Made by a program: the position numbers and the translations under genes. The notes under the pieces were generated by a model, which was given only the letters and a program-made list of their open reading frames with translations, ran no database searches and was not told the origin of the DNA. Of a stretch of DNA of 64,000 bases, positions 1-7,923 are shown piece by piece. This DNA comes from Paraperibacillus marinus. GTDB lineage: Bacteria > Bacillota > Bacilli > Bacillales > DSM-1321. The number at the start of each line of letters is the position of its first letter. The stretch's first letter is position 1. The stretch covers positions 1,488,001 to 1,552,000 of the forward strand of contig NZ_CP143542.1 in the NCBI RefSeq assembly GCF_046237605.1, read 5' to 3'.

Positions 1-109
1 AGAAAGCCGGCTTTGAAGGAAACGCATTGCCCTCCATGTCAATCAATTCCACATCTCCTGTAACACGGAACCCCCCATTATCCATTACCTTGATCTGCAC
101 TTTTGACAA
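1..109 (-). CDS. CDGSH iron-sulfur domain protein (N-terminal part; runs off the left edge)
   Basis: A minus-strand reading frame of 36 codons runs from a TTG start at 109 to the window edge. It contains KVMDNGGFRVTGDVELID followed by EGNAFPSKPAF. This is the typical N-terminal lead of small CDGSH-type iron-sulfur proteins, whose 2Fe-2S ligands (CxC...CDGSH) would lie just beyond the edge. An in-frame stop lies at 127-125, so the coding start must be within a few codons of 109, and a purine-rich AAGGGA stands about 10 bases upstream of the TTG. The gene is divergent from yqkB, another iron-sulfur related gene. The Fe-S ligands themselves are not visible, so the family call rests on the N-terminal pattern only. 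Confidence 0.6.
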   Translation of the reverse strand, partial: MSKVQIKVMDNGGFRVTGDVELIDMEGNAFPSKPAF

Positions 110-249
110 ATATGATCCATCCCTTCAAGAATATTCATTATCAATGGTATCGCAAGTCGGGATATTTTTAAATGATTTTTAATTTTGTTAAACTGAAGAA
201 GTAAATAATATGATGGCTGGATTGATTTCCTGCCGAAGGAGTTTTTTTC

Positions 250-579
250 ATGCTGGTTGAATGGACGGAAAAAGCGAAAAGCAAGATTGGTGAAAAAATC
301 GGAGATTCTGCGGGATCCCTTAAATTAAAATACGATATCGACGGATGCGGATGCGCAGTGAGCGGGGTCACCGCCCTCTGGCTTGAGAGCAGTGCAGCTT
401 CCGATGAACAGAAGCTCGAGACAAATGCAGGCCCCCTTTATATAGAAAGCTCCAAGGCGATATTCCTCGATGAAGAAATGAAGATTGACTATAATGAAGA
501 AAGCAATAACTTCAGGCTTTCAAGCCCTAACCAGATCATTAATCCGCGGATGCGGTTCATCGATTATACAAAGAAATGA
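250..579 (+). CDS. yqkB: Iron-sulfur cluster biosynthesis family protein (YqkB-like, HesB fold)
   Basis: A 109-residue protein of the HesB/IscA-like superfamily, matching the YqkB group of Bacilli in length and position. A cysteine-containing GCGCAVSG segment lies near residue 38. The start has a good AAGGAG ribosome site eight bases upstream. The strict three-cysteine A-type carrier pattern is not obvious, so a role in Fe-S delivery is inferred from the family rather than from visible ligands. It is transcribed alone and closed by a strong terminator, and it lies next to a divergent CDGSH-type gene, which suggests a small iron-sulfur neighbourhood. Confidence 0.8.
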   Translation: MLVEWTEKAKSKIGEKIGDSAGSLKLKYDIDGCGCAVSGVTALWLESSAASDEQKLETNAGPLYIESSKAIFLDEEMKIDYNEESNNFRLSSPNQIINPRMRFIDYTKK

Positions 580-583
580 AAAG

Positions 584-616
584 AATGCCGGCGCCCTGAT
601 GGGTGCCGGCATTTTT
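584..616 (+). terminator. Rho-independent terminator after yqkB
   Basis: A GC-rich hairpin with AATGCCGGC and GCCGGCATT arms is followed by five T residues, four bases after the yqkB stop. Confidence 0.85.
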
Positions 617-714
617 AATGCCTATAAAGCCATATCAGATGTCTGCCGTCGGTTTCTTTTCGGGATCCGTATCACTCCTGAAAACGTAGTACTGGGCAGC
701 TTCTATCCCGGCAG

Positions 715-1650
715 CTAGGAAGCCTTCCCGGAGGACCCGGCATCTGCTGGTTTATCCTTGAATAAGTTGGTGCCGATAACGCCGAGGATAATCAGCGTCG
801 AGCCGATGATATGATAGTAATATACCTTCTCGTTCAAGAAGGCTGCCCCGGCTATGATGGAAATGACCGTGGATAGATTAGAAAATACGCTCATCTGCGA
901 CGCCGGTATTTTTGAAAGCACAAAGTTGGACAGCAGGGAGGTGATGAAGGAAGCGAGAATACCAAGAAACAGGATGGCAGCCGCAAAGCCGGCATTTCCC
1001 CAAGGAGTGAACATGGCTTCTAAATCCCCGTTTCGCAGATGATTGATGACGGCAATGGCGTTAAAAAAGATAAATCCAACACCCAGCATGAAATAAGTGA
1101 CCTCGAGGGGCTTGAAGGACTTTAACAGGTTCCGTGCCATAACTGAATAAGCAGCGATGGATAAACATGAAATCAAAAGGAAACCGAGGCCGCTCCAGTT
1201 GGCAAGCGAGACAGTGCTTCCTTTCATGAAGAAAATGAAAATGACTCCGCTTACAGACAAGAGAATGGAAGCTTTCTGGAGAAGTGTGGTTCGTTCCTTT
1301 AAAAATAATGAAGCCAGGACAGCGGTCAAAATTGGGATGACGGCAAAAAGAATACCTGCTTCAGAAGAAGGGACTGTTTTTAATCCATAAGCCTGGAAAA
1401 AAAAGAAAAAAGCCGGATAGAACACGGTAAGCGGCCAAAGCTTGTAAAGCGATTTCAGATTCAGCCTGACCTTGACCAATTTCAGGGAAGCCAGCAGGGC
1501 AAAGCCCAGAAAGCCGACGGAAAAGCGGGACGCCAAAACATCCATGGGATTCGATGGGCCTAGGGCTTTGACCGTAAACAGGAATGAGAGCCCGACAATC
1601 AGGGCATTCAAGAGGGCGCATACATAAGCCAGATAAATTCCATTCTTCAT
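715..1650 (-). CDS. EamA/DMT-family transporter
   Basis: A drug/metabolite-transporter permease of about 311 residues with roughly ten hydrophobic segments arranged as two EamA halves, beginning MKNGIYLAYVCALLNALIVG. A GTG at 1659 is an alternative start, but the ATG at 1650 gives the usual short cytoplasmic N-terminus. The substrate cannot be read from sequence; members export amino acids, metabolites or drugs. It lies 86 bp downstream of a hydrolase gene on the same strand, so co-transcription is possible, although a TATAAT stands in the gap. A second EamA gene in this window (36282-37228) is frameshifted. Confidence 0.85.
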   Translation of the reverse strand: MKNGIYLAYVCALLNALIVGLSFLFTVKALGPSNPMDVLASRFSVGFLGFALLASLKLVKVRLNLKSLYKLWPLTVFYPAFFFFFQAYGLKTVPSSEAGILFAVIPILTAVLASLFLKERTTLLQKASILLSVSGVIFIFFMKGSTVSLANWSGLGFLLISCLSIAAYSVMARNLLKSFKPLEVTYFMLGVGFIFFNAIAVINHLRNGDLEAMFTPWGNAGFAAAILFLGILASFITSLLSNFVLSKIPASQMSVFSNLSTVISIIAGAAFLNEKVYYYHIIGSTLIILGVIGTNLFKDKPADAGSSGKAS

Positions 1651-1736
1651 AAGCAACACATACTTTCAGTGGGATTGTTAACCTTATCGAATTATACGAA
1701 TGCTCCGGAAAGCCCAGGTTGAGTCCTTGGGTTCTG

Positions 1737-2615
1737 TCAGTCAAGAAAATTAATGATTTCCCGGATGAATCTGTCAGTCTCCTCTAAATCAGGGAAATGG
1801 GCACTCTTGTTAAAGATCACAAGGCGGCTGTCAGGCAGAGCGTCGTGAATGATCTTTGAAATGGGAATTCCTGTATTTCTGTCAAAGGCGCCTGTAATGA
1901 TCAAAGTCCGATGGAGAATGCCGCGGAGGCGGTGCTGAAGAGGGAGGGCCGGATCTCTTGTAACTGCCCTTGCCATCAGCCCGGTATTGATTAACCCGCT
2001 TTCGTCCCATAATGCCCGGTTTTTTTTGGCAATCTCCTGATCTTCAAATAACAGGGAGTCAACTGTATGGGCATCGGCGATTTCCCACACCTTATCATAG
2101 GCTTCAGAAATGGAGTGAGGGTCGTTCAGGATTCTCCGGATCCGTTCTGCAAGGTGCCGGTCAGCCACAGATAGAAAGCCGGCCAATTGAACCAGTTTGT
2201 TTGTATCGGATTTGATCAGGCTGGGACCTGAAAGGATGATAGTATGTATGCGCTCCCCGAGGGAAGAAGCAAATTCCAACGCCAATTCGCCGCCGAATGA
2301 ATATCCGAGCAAATCAACTTTTTCCGCACCCAGCCAAGAAATCAATTCAAGGAAGTCCTGAGTGAGCAGGGAGATTGAGTAATCCTCTTCTGATGCGGGG
2401 GCTTCAGATCTCCCGCAGCCGCGCTGTACGTAATAAACAACGGTCCTTGAGCGGGCCAAGAGGCGGCCGGCTGTGCGCTCAAATGTGTAATGATTGCCTC
2501 CGGGCCCGCCGTGCAATATAAAAAGAGGAACAGTCCCATGACTGCTTCCTTCAACTTTTACCCAATGGGCAATGCCGTTAAATCGGGGACGGTGTTCGCC
2601 GTCTTCCCTTTTCAT
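1737..2615 (-). CDS. Alpha/beta hydrolase, proline iminopeptidase-like (peptidase S33 type)
   Basis: A 292-residue alpha/beta hydrolase. HGGPGG (residues 35-40) forms the oxyanion-hole region typical of S33 proline iminopeptidases and related lactonases. GYSFGG carries the nucleophile Ser106. GAFDRNTG supplies the likely acid and KSAHFPDLEE the catalytic His near the C-terminus. The start codon overlaps the stop of the upstream hydrolase gene (ATGA arrangement at 2612-2615), so the two are probably translationally coupled. The true substrate (N-terminal proline peptide, ester or lactone) cannot be decided from sequence. Confidence 0.8.
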   Translation of the reverse strand: MKREDGEHRPRFNGIAHWVKVEGSSHGTVPLFILHGGPGGNHYTFERTAGRLLARSRTVVYYVQRGCGRSEAPASEEDYSISLLTQDFLELISWLGAEKVDLLGYSFGGELALEFASSLGERIHTIILSGPSLIKSDTNKLVQLAGFLSVADRHLAERIRRILNDPHSISEAYDKVWEIADAHTVDSLLFEDQEIAKKNRALWDESGLINTGLMARAVTRDPALPLQHRLRGILHRTLIITGAFDRNTGIPISKIIHDALPDSRLVIFNKSAHFPDLEETDRFIREIINFLD

Positions 2616-3547
2616 TCTGCTGCCCCTCCAGCTTTATCTTTAAATCCATATTCCTCCAGGAAGTCATCCACTGCAAGCTCATAATCCTTTTGATTTTCAT
2701 TAAAGGATTGGGCATGGGCGCCTTTTGCAGCGATGAATAGCTTCTTGGGGCCCTGTTTTGCCTGGTAGAGATTGGAGCTCATTTCAGGGAGGATAAAAGT
2801 ATCCAATTCACTGTGAATGAATAAGACCGGCTTCTTTATATGATCGATATACCTGGCAGGCGAGATTTCTTTTATGGAGAAGCCGGCGCGGAGTTTCAAG
2901 AATAGACTGCCGAATGGAAGCACCAGCCATGAAGGGATGGGCACCTCAGATTTGAGATTATGCTTCAGCTGTTGTGTGAAATCCGAAAATGGGCAGTCTG
3001 CAATATAAAAATCGGCCTGATCGCCAAGCATGCCGGCATACAGGAGCATGGTCACGGCTCCCATGGATTCTCCGTGGATGCCGATGGTGATGTCAGTGCC
3101 TTCGCGTTTCCGGAGTTCCGTTATGACCGTTTCAAGGTCATATTTTTCATAATGGCCATAGCTGCTTGAGATGCCCCCGGATTCTCCATGTCTCCGGTGG
3201 TCGTAGATGACGGCGTTGAAGCCCCTTTTTATGAACAGATTCATATATTTAATGGAGTTCATTTTGTTTTCAGTTATGCCGTGGCAAAACACCATCCACT
3301 TGTTTGAATGGTCATGCGGCTTCACAAACACACAGTGCAGCGGATACCCGAATGAAGAGGCAGCACGTACTTCAGTCTTGGGGAGCAGTTCGTACTCATT
3401 GGCTATATAGCGTTTTGCCTTCGTTTCACGCTCGAGGATGAAGTTATCTTCTTTCTTTTTCATGTACATCACGCGATTCGAGAAATAGAGGCCGATTCCG
3501 AGTGCGTAGCCAAGGAATCCAGCCGGAATGAGCCACCATTTTTTCAT
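2612..3547 (-). CDS. yqkD: Membrane-anchored alpha/beta hydrolase (YqkD-like)
   Basis: The start is taken at the ATG at 3547, which is preceded by a GGAGG eight bases away, giving 311 residues as expected for YqkD. An upstream in-frame extension has no ribosome site. Residues 3-24 form a hydrophobic N-terminal anchor. GIHGESMGA holds the nucleophile Ser161, HSELDTFIL the likely acid and AKGAHAQSF the histidine, all typical of the serine aminopeptidase/lysophospholipase-like hydrolases. Its natural substrate is unknown. It is the first gene of a minus-strand pair or trio with the hydrolase and transporter downstream. Confidence 0.85.
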   Translation of the reverse strand: MKKWWLIPAGFLGYALGIGLYFSNRVMYMKKKEDNFILERETKAKRYIANEYELLPKTEVRAASSFGYPLHCVFVKPHDHSNKWMVFCHGITENKMNSIKYMNLFIKRGFNAVIYDHRRHGESGGISSSYGHYEKYDLETVITELRKREGTDITIGIHGESMGAVTMLLYAGMLGDQADFYIADCPFSDFTQQLKHNLKSEVPIPSWLVLPFGSLFLKLRAGFSIKEISPARYIDHIKKPVLFIHSELDTFILPEMSSNLYQAKQGPKKLFIAAKGAHAQSFNENQKDYELAVDDFLEEYGFKDKAGGAAE

Positions 3548-3688
3548 GAAGATTGCCTCCTGGATAAAGAATTGGATGAACAAAATAATTCTACCACAAA
3601 ATGGCGGAGGAAAAGGCGGCTGCAGGGCTTCTGACAAAATATCGGAAGCCGAAGCATGGTACAATAGAGACGTAAGGGAGGCATAACC

Positions 3689-3955
3689 ATGAAAAAGAGA
3701 AAAAAACATAACCAAGCTCATGCCGGAAGTCAGCGTAAGGAAGCGGACTCAGGCCAGATCACACTGGGTGATATGATTAAAGGCGATATGCTGTCAAAGC
3801 TTAAAGAAACACATAGTGAGCTTGAAAAGGAGAGGCATGCTGCCCTGCTAAAAGAAGAAGAGCGCAAGCGGGAAGAAAGGAAGCAGCGGGAGAAAAATAA
3901 GAGCTTTGAGGAGCTGCTGAATGAAAGCAATACGGATTGGCGGAAGTTTAAATAA
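3689..3955 (+). CDS. yqkE: YqkE family protein (DUF3886)
   Basis: An 88-residue, highly charged Lys/Glu-rich protein with a predicted long central helix or coiled coil (about residues 35-75) and the conserved C-terminal end SFEELLNESNTDWRKFK. Size, charge and position between yqkD and yqkF match YqkE of Bacilli. Function is unknown. The start has a GGGAGG site about nine bases upstream. Divergent from yqkD and closed by its own terminator. Confidence 0.85.
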   Translation: MKKRKKHNQAHAGSQRKEADSGQITLGDMIKGDMLSKLKETHSELEKERHAALLKEEERKREERKQREKNKSFEELLNESNTDWRKFK

Positions 3956-3964
3956 GAGGTAAGA

Positions 3965-3993
3965 CCGGCACCAGCTTGGTTGGTGCATTTTTT
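3965..3993 (+). terminator. Rho-independent terminator after yqkE
   Basis: GCACCA and TGGTGC arms with a short loop, followed by six T residues. Confidence 0.75.
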
Positions 3994-4127
3994 GTGTCCG
4001 GAAATGCCCTGTGTCAGCGGCGACCTGCCAAGCTGAGATCCAAACTCGTCATTTTACTATCCGCACTGGCAAGTTTACCCGCCGTTCCACATGCTGAAAT
4101 AAACTTCCAAAAAATCAGAATAGACGG

Positions 4128-4174
4128 CACAGCAAAGCCCGGGAAAACGGCCATTCTCCCGGGGCTGTGTTTTT
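4128..4174 (+). terminator. Terminator-like hairpin between yqkE and yqkF
   Basis: CACAGC plus GCCCGGGA pair with TCCCGGG plus GCTGTG around a 12-base loop, with an AAA bulge on the left, then a run of five T. The U-tract is on the plus strand, so this may be a second terminator for yqkE reads or an insulator against the convergent yqkF. The rest of 3994-4190 holds nothing I can identify. Confidence 0.5.
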
Positions 4175-4196
4175 GGACCTATCAGTCCAACCTTAT

Positions 4197-5117
4197 TCAG
4201 CGGTGTTCGCGATAGATTTCTGCCTTGCTGATGGCTTTGATCCCGCGCACCTCTGCTTCATTCAATGGTCTGCTGTTTGCGGCGCTGATGTTCTGCTCCA
4301 GCTGTTGTGCAGAGCTTGCACCAGGTATGCAGGCAGCAACGGCTGGGTGGGCGAGGACATATTGCAGGGCAACTTCATTCATGGAACGCCCTTCAAAGAG
4401 GCCGTTCAATTCACGGAGCGCCGTTTCCAATTCCTCGAAGCTGTAATATAGGTACCCATCCTTCTTAATCTTGTCCGAAGCTTTATCAAGCATTTTATCA
4501 GTCAGCAGCCCTTTGGCAACAGGGCCGCGGGCAATGATGCTGACTCCCTGTTTTTCAAAGTCCGGCATCAGTTCCTCAGGGCGCCGGTCAAGGATGCTGT
4601 ATTGCATCATATTGGATGCGAGGCCTTTGGCATTCTTTAAAAATCTCTCAATAACATTGGGCCTGATGGAGGAGATTCCGTAATAGCGTATATAGCCCTC
4701 CCGAACGAGTTCCTCAAAGGCTTCGATCGTTTCCTCGGCCGGGTCTTCGATGGTCCCGCCATGCAGCTGGTATAAATCAATGTAATCGGTCTGGAGACGG
4801 CGAAGGCTGTCTTTTACAGCAGACTTGATGTAGGCCTTGGACGGGTCCCAGCTCCAGCCGTCCCTGCTTTCGTTCCAGCGGTTGCCGACTTTGGTCGCTA
4901 TGATCACCTTGTCCCGGACGGACTTTAGTGCCTTTCCTACAAATTCTTCGTTTTGGCCTCCATCATAAAGGTCGGCTGTATCGAAATAGTTGATGCCGGC
5001 ATCAAGTGCAGTGCCAATGATCTTTTCAGCATTTTCATATTGATTTCCAAGCGACATGCAGCCAAGGCCGATCTTGCTGACATATAGCTCTGAGTTTCCT
5101 AACCTGCGTGTTTCCAT
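4197..5117 (-). CDS. yqkF: Aldo/keto reductase (YqkF-like)
   Basis: A 306-residue NADPH-dependent aldo/keto reductase. The catalytic tetrad is visible as Asp46 and Tyr51 (in YFDTADLY), Lys76 (IATKVG) and His119 (YQLHGG). The N-terminal GLGCMSLG and the C-terminal IPGASS region, which binds the cofactor phosphate, also fit the family. Length equals B. subtilis YqkF. The physiological aldehyde or ketone is unknown. The start has a GGGGCGG site. It lies downstream of mciZ on the same strand, so mother-cell read-through is possible, and it converges on yqkE. Confidence 0.9.
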   Translation of the reverse strand: METRRLGNSELYVSKIGLGCMSLGNQYENAEKIIGTALDAGINYFDTADLYDGGQNEEFVGKALKSVRDKVIIATKVGNRWNESRDGWSWDPSKAYIKSAVKDSLRRLQTDYIDLYQLHGGTIEDPAEETIEAFEELVREGYIRYYGISSIRPNVIERFLKNAKGLASNMMQYSILDRRPEELMPDFEKQGVSIIARGPVAKGLLTDKMLDKASDKIKKDGYLYYSFEELETALRELNGLFEGRSMNEVALQYVLAHPAVAACIPGASSAQQLEQNISAANSRPLNEAEVRGIKAISKAEIYREHR

Positions 5118-5220
5118 AGATATCCGCCCCTTTTAATAGCATTCCTACATATGTATTTACCCAATATTTTATGCTTCAGTGTGAAAATGCACAAATAATT
5201 GGGCGGATGCACGAGGAAGT

Positions 5221-5385
5221 TTACTTGATCAGTTTGAGCCCGGGCTTCTGGCGGGCACTGCCTTGAACAGAAGAAATCCAGTCTGACAAATTGGCATGCT
5301 GTGCGGCGTATTCGGCAAGCTTCCGGCGGATCTCCCACGACTTGCCAGCCATTGTGACGCTTTTGTCTGTTACATAAACCTTCAT
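5221..5385 (-). CDS. mciZ: MciZ, mother-cell inhibitor of FtsZ, with C-terminal extension
   Basis: A 54-residue peptide starting at the ATG at 5385, with AGGAGG seven bases upstream. The pattern MKV...K.V...GK.WEIR.KL.EY......DWIS matches the B. subtilis MciZ peptide (40 residues, encoded between yqkF and nudF), which caps FtsZ filaments and blocks Z-ring formation in the mother cell. The recognisable core covers residues 1-39. About 15 further residues (SVQGSARQKPGLKLIK) extend beyond the usual end. Gene position is the same as in B. subtilis. A sigma-E-like promoter stands upstream (5415-5444), consistent with the mother-cell timing known for this gene. Confidence 0.85.
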   Translation of the reverse strand: MKVYVTDKSVTMAGKSWEIRRKLAEYAAQHANLSDWISSVQGSARQKPGLKLIK

Positions 5386-5414
5386 TGGACAACCTCCTAA
5401 ACCAGTTATGGTAA

Positions 5415-5444
5415 AATGTATGAACAAGCCAAATGCGATTAGAA
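5415..5444 (-). promoter_or_regulatory. Candidate sigma-E promoter of mciZ
   Basis: On the minus strand, TTCTAAT (5444-5438), 15 bases, then CATACATT (5422-5415). The -10 matches the sigma-E CATACAnT pattern well; the -35 is weak. It would place the transcript start about 20-25 bases before the mciZ ATG. It overlaps the untranslated leader of the divergent nudF. Confidence 0.5.
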
Positions 5445-5458
5445 CTGGGAGTGTAATG

Positions 5459-6013
5459 ATGAAGAACTTAGAAGAAAAAACCTTAGGGACCAAAGAAATA
5501 TTTTCCGGCAGGGTTATTTCGCTTCAAGTGGATGAAGTAGAACTGCCAAACGGCAGGACGAGCACCAGGGAAATCGTTAAACATCCCGGTGCAGTAGCTA
5601 TTATTGCCATAACTGCAGAAAATAAAATTGTCCTTGTGGAACAGTACCGCAAAGCGATGGACCGAATTCTTGTCGAGATTCCAGCCGGGAAGCTGGAGCC
5701 TGGGGAAGATCCGCTTTCAACAGCTGTCCGCGAACTTGAAGAGGAAACTGGCTATGAGTGTGAACATATGGATTATTTAACAGCCTTCTATACGTCCCCT
5801 GGATTTGCGGATGAAATTGTCCATGTGTATTTAGCCGCCGGACTGCAGAAGAAAGTCAATGCAGCAGCGCTGGATGAGGATGAATTTGTGGAGGTATTGG
5901 AACTGACGCTTGAAGAGATGATTCAGTACATGAAGGAACAGAGGATATATGATGCTAAGACAGTATATGCAGTACAATATTTACAGCTTAAGGAGGCAGC
6001 GCTGAAGCAATGA
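5459..6013 (+). CDS. nudF: ADP-ribose pyrophosphatase NudF (Nudix hydrolase)
   Basis: A 184-residue Nudix enzyme hydrolysing ADP-ribose to AMP and ribose 5-phosphate. The Nudix box is complete: Gly77, Glu83, Arg91-Glu92 and the EExG pair at 95-98. The N-terminus MKNLEEKT and the block AFYTSPGFADEIVHV match B. subtilis NudF. The start at 5459 has GGGAG seven bases upstream; the adjacent ATG at 5456 is too close to that site. The stop overlaps the start of the next gene (ATGA at 6010), so the pair is co-translated. Divergent from mciZ. Confidence 0.93.
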   Translation: MKNLEEKTLGTKEIFSGRVISLQVDEVELPNGRTSTREIVKHPGAVAIIAITAENKIVLVEQYRKAMDRILVEIPAGKLEPGEDPLSTAVRELEEETGYECEHMDYLTAFYTSPGFADEIVHVYLAAGLQKKVNAAALDEDEFVEVLELTLEEMIQYMKEQRIYDAKTVYAVQYLQLKEAALKQ

Positions 6014-7176
6014 ATAAGTATTTTGCAGACCTGCACATTCATATAGGAAGAACAAGGGCAGGCAGGGCTGTCAAAATCACGGGGGCCAGGACCCTGACTC
6101 TATCAAATATACTGGATACCGCTGCCTATACGAAGGGACTGGATATCATCGGGATCATCGATGCCCATTCACCGGGTGTGCTGGATGAATTGGAGGAAAT
6201 GACGGCAGGGGGCAGTCTTGAATCCATTTTCGGCGGCGGCCTGAAGTACCGGGACCTGGTGCTGATACCGGGAACGGAGATTGAAATATATGATGAAAAC
6301 TGCAGTGGGCCGATACATATACTGGCTTACTTCCCGAATCTTGAGTCAATCAGAGAGTTTTCAGGATGGATGGAAAAGCATCAGAAAAATATTCATTTAA
6401 GCTCACAGCGCATCTATGTGAATGCTGTCATTCTGCAGCAGAAGGTGAAAGAGCTGGGAGGGCTGTTTATCCCGGCCCATATCTTCACCCCCTTCAAGAG
6501 CCTGTTCGGCAGGGGAGTACGTGTGAGTCTTCAGGAGGTATTTGACCCTGACCTGATAGATGGGGTAGAACTCGGGCTGAGCTCTGATACAGCCATGGCC
6601 CAGGGAATAAAAGAACTGGAGCCATATGCATTTTTAACGAATTCCGATGCGCATTCACTTGGGAAAATAGCAAGGGAATACCAGGCACTAAGGTTATTGA
6701 GGGCGAGCTTTGAGGAGCTGTCCCTGGCACTGAAGGAGAAGGACGGCCGGGGAGTAGCGGTGAACTACGGACTGAATCCGCTTCTTGGAAAATATCATGA
6801 CACAGTCTGTGCCAAATGCCATGCCAAAAAGACGGGTAATGAAACTGTCTGCACAGAATGCCAAAGTTCTTCATTCATTAAAGGGGTCTCACAGAGGATT
6901 GAAGAAATAAAGAACTATTTCCCCAATCCATCCCCGGGAAAGAGGCCGCCATATATTCACCAGGTGCCGCTGGAGTTCATCCCAGGGCTCGGTCCCAGGA
7001 TGAGGGAAAGGCTTCTTTCGGCATTCGGGACCGAAATGGGAATCCTGCATGAAGCCAGTCTGGCTGACCTGAAAGATACCGTACCTGCCAGGATAGCAGA
7101 ATATATCGATCTGGCGAGGAAGGGCGGCCTCAACATAGAATCAGGCGGTGGAGGCACCTACGGTAAGGTCAAATAG
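6010..7176 (+). CDS. Endonuclease Q-like PHP-domain DNA repair protein (YqxK-like)
   Basis: A 388-residue protein with an N-terminal PHP metal site (Asp7, His9, His11 in ADLHIHIG; further IIDAHSPG and NSDAHSLGK). A Cys4 zinc ribbon lies around residues 267-284 (CAKCHAKKTGNETVCTEC). A helix-hairpin-helix type tail follows, with PGLGPRMRERLL. This order is that of EndoQ, an endonuclease that nicks 5' of deaminated bases, known from Thermococcales and some Bacilli. B. subtilis YqxK is the related protein. Translation is coupled to nudF by an ATGA overlap. Substrate preference is inferred from family only. Confidence 0.8.
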   Translation: MNKYFADLHIHIGRTRAGRAVKITGARTLTLSNILDTAAYTKGLDIIGIIDAHSPGVLDELEEMTAGGSLESIFGGGLKYRDLVLIPGTEIEIYDENCSGPIHILAYFPNLESIREFSGWMEKHQKNIHLSSQRIYVNAVILQQKVKELGGLFIPAHIFTPFKSLFGRGVRVSLQEVFDPDLIDGVELGLSSDTAMAQGIKELEPYAFLTNSDAHSLGKIAREYQALRLLRASFEELSLALKEKDGRGVAVNYGLNPLLGKYHDTVCAKCHAKKTGNETVCTECQSSSFIKGVSQRIEEIKNYFPNPSPGKRPPYIHQVPLEFIPGLGPRMRERLLSAFGTEMGILHEASLADLKDTVPARIAEYIDLARKGGLNIESGGGGTYGKVK

Positions 7177-7189
7177 AATAATGAATAAG

Positions 7190-7218
7190 AAAGGACAGAA
7201 GCTGCGCTTCTGTCCTTT
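7190..7218. terminator. Bidirectional terminator between the endonuclease Q-like gene and the acetyltransferase
   Basis: A perfect 13-bp stem AAAGGACAGAAGC / GCTTCTGTCCTTT with a three-base loop lies between two convergent genes, with A-rich and T-rich flanks. Confidence 0.85.
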
Positions 7219-7221
7219 ACG

Positions 7222-7791
7222 TTATTTTACAGTTTTAGCGAACACACAAGTATCCCTGACATTTAGGCCGTCCGCGCTTAAGGAGTCATTCTTCAGGACG
7301 CCTTCGAGCTGAAAGCCGAGTTTTTCAGGAATTCGCCGGCTTGCCGCATTTTCAGGATCACATCGTATTTCCACCCGTTTCGCACTGAAGTATTCAAAGG
7401 CAAAGGATGTCAAGCCTTTGACTGCCTCTGTCATATATCCCTTTTTAGCCCAGCGTGAATCAATCCAGTAGCCAATCTCGAACTTGGGGATATTCCAATT
7501 CATTCTATGTAAGCCGGTGCTGCCGATAAATCGGTCATCTTCTCTCCTATATATGTGCAGGCGGATATCTTCCCTGGCAATAAACTTGGCGTAAGACCTC
7601 CGGACACTTTCTTCTGACTCTTCACGCGTCATTGGCTTCTGGGCAAAAGGCAGCCACGGGGCAAGCTCTCCCCTGGAAGCTTCCACCGCTTCAAAAACTG
7701 CACCTCCGTCCCCTGGCTGGCAGGGCCGTATATAAAGCCTTTCTGTTTCAATCCTTTCAGGGAAATCTAGTAAAACGGCGTTCATAGACAT
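7222..7791 (-). CDS. GNAT family N-acetyltransferase (RimJ/RimL type)
   Basis: A 189-residue acetyltransferase of the RimL group. It has an N-terminal ETERLYIRP strand, FEIGYWIDSRWAKKGYMTEAVKGL (acetyl-CoA pyrophosphate loop region), and the C-terminal NAASRRIPEKLGFQLEGVL signature. Such enzymes acetylate protein N-termini (ribosomal proteins) or small molecules; the target here is unknown. The start at 7791 has GGGAG five bases upstream; an in-frame ATG two codons later is an alternative. It stands alone between convergent and divergent neighbours. Confidence 0.85.
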   Translation of the reverse strand: MSMNAVLLDFPERIETERLYIRPCQPGDGGAVFEAVEASRGELAPWLPFAQKPMTREESEESVRRSYAKFIAREDIRLHIYRREDDRFIGSTGLHRMNWNIPKFEIGYWIDSRWAKKGYMTEAVKGLTSFAFEYFSAKRVEIRCDPENAASRRIPEKLGFQLEGVLKNDSLSADGLNVRDTCVFAKTVK

Positions 7792-7865
7792 TCACACTCC
7801 CATACGGTAAATTGCTAGAAATTATACCACAGCATCCGCTCATTTTATATATTTTTTCCCAGCGA

Positions 7866-7895
7866 GTAATAAGAGAGGCTTACCTTCCATACAAT
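7866..7895 (+). promoter_or_regulatory. Sigma-E promoter of spoIIM
   Basis: GTAATAA (7866-7872), 15 bases, then CATACAAT (7888-7895), an excellent sigma-E -10. spoIIM is a known mother-cell sigma-E gene in B. subtilis, which agrees. Confidence 0.7.
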
Positions 7896-7923
7896 TTACT
7901 AAGAATATCGGGGGGAAGATATA

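Noticed and set aside
3976..4215. A 79-residue plus-strand open frame after yqkE
   Set aside because: It starts inside the yqkE terminator and covers a second hairpin; no ribosome site and no recognisable protein.
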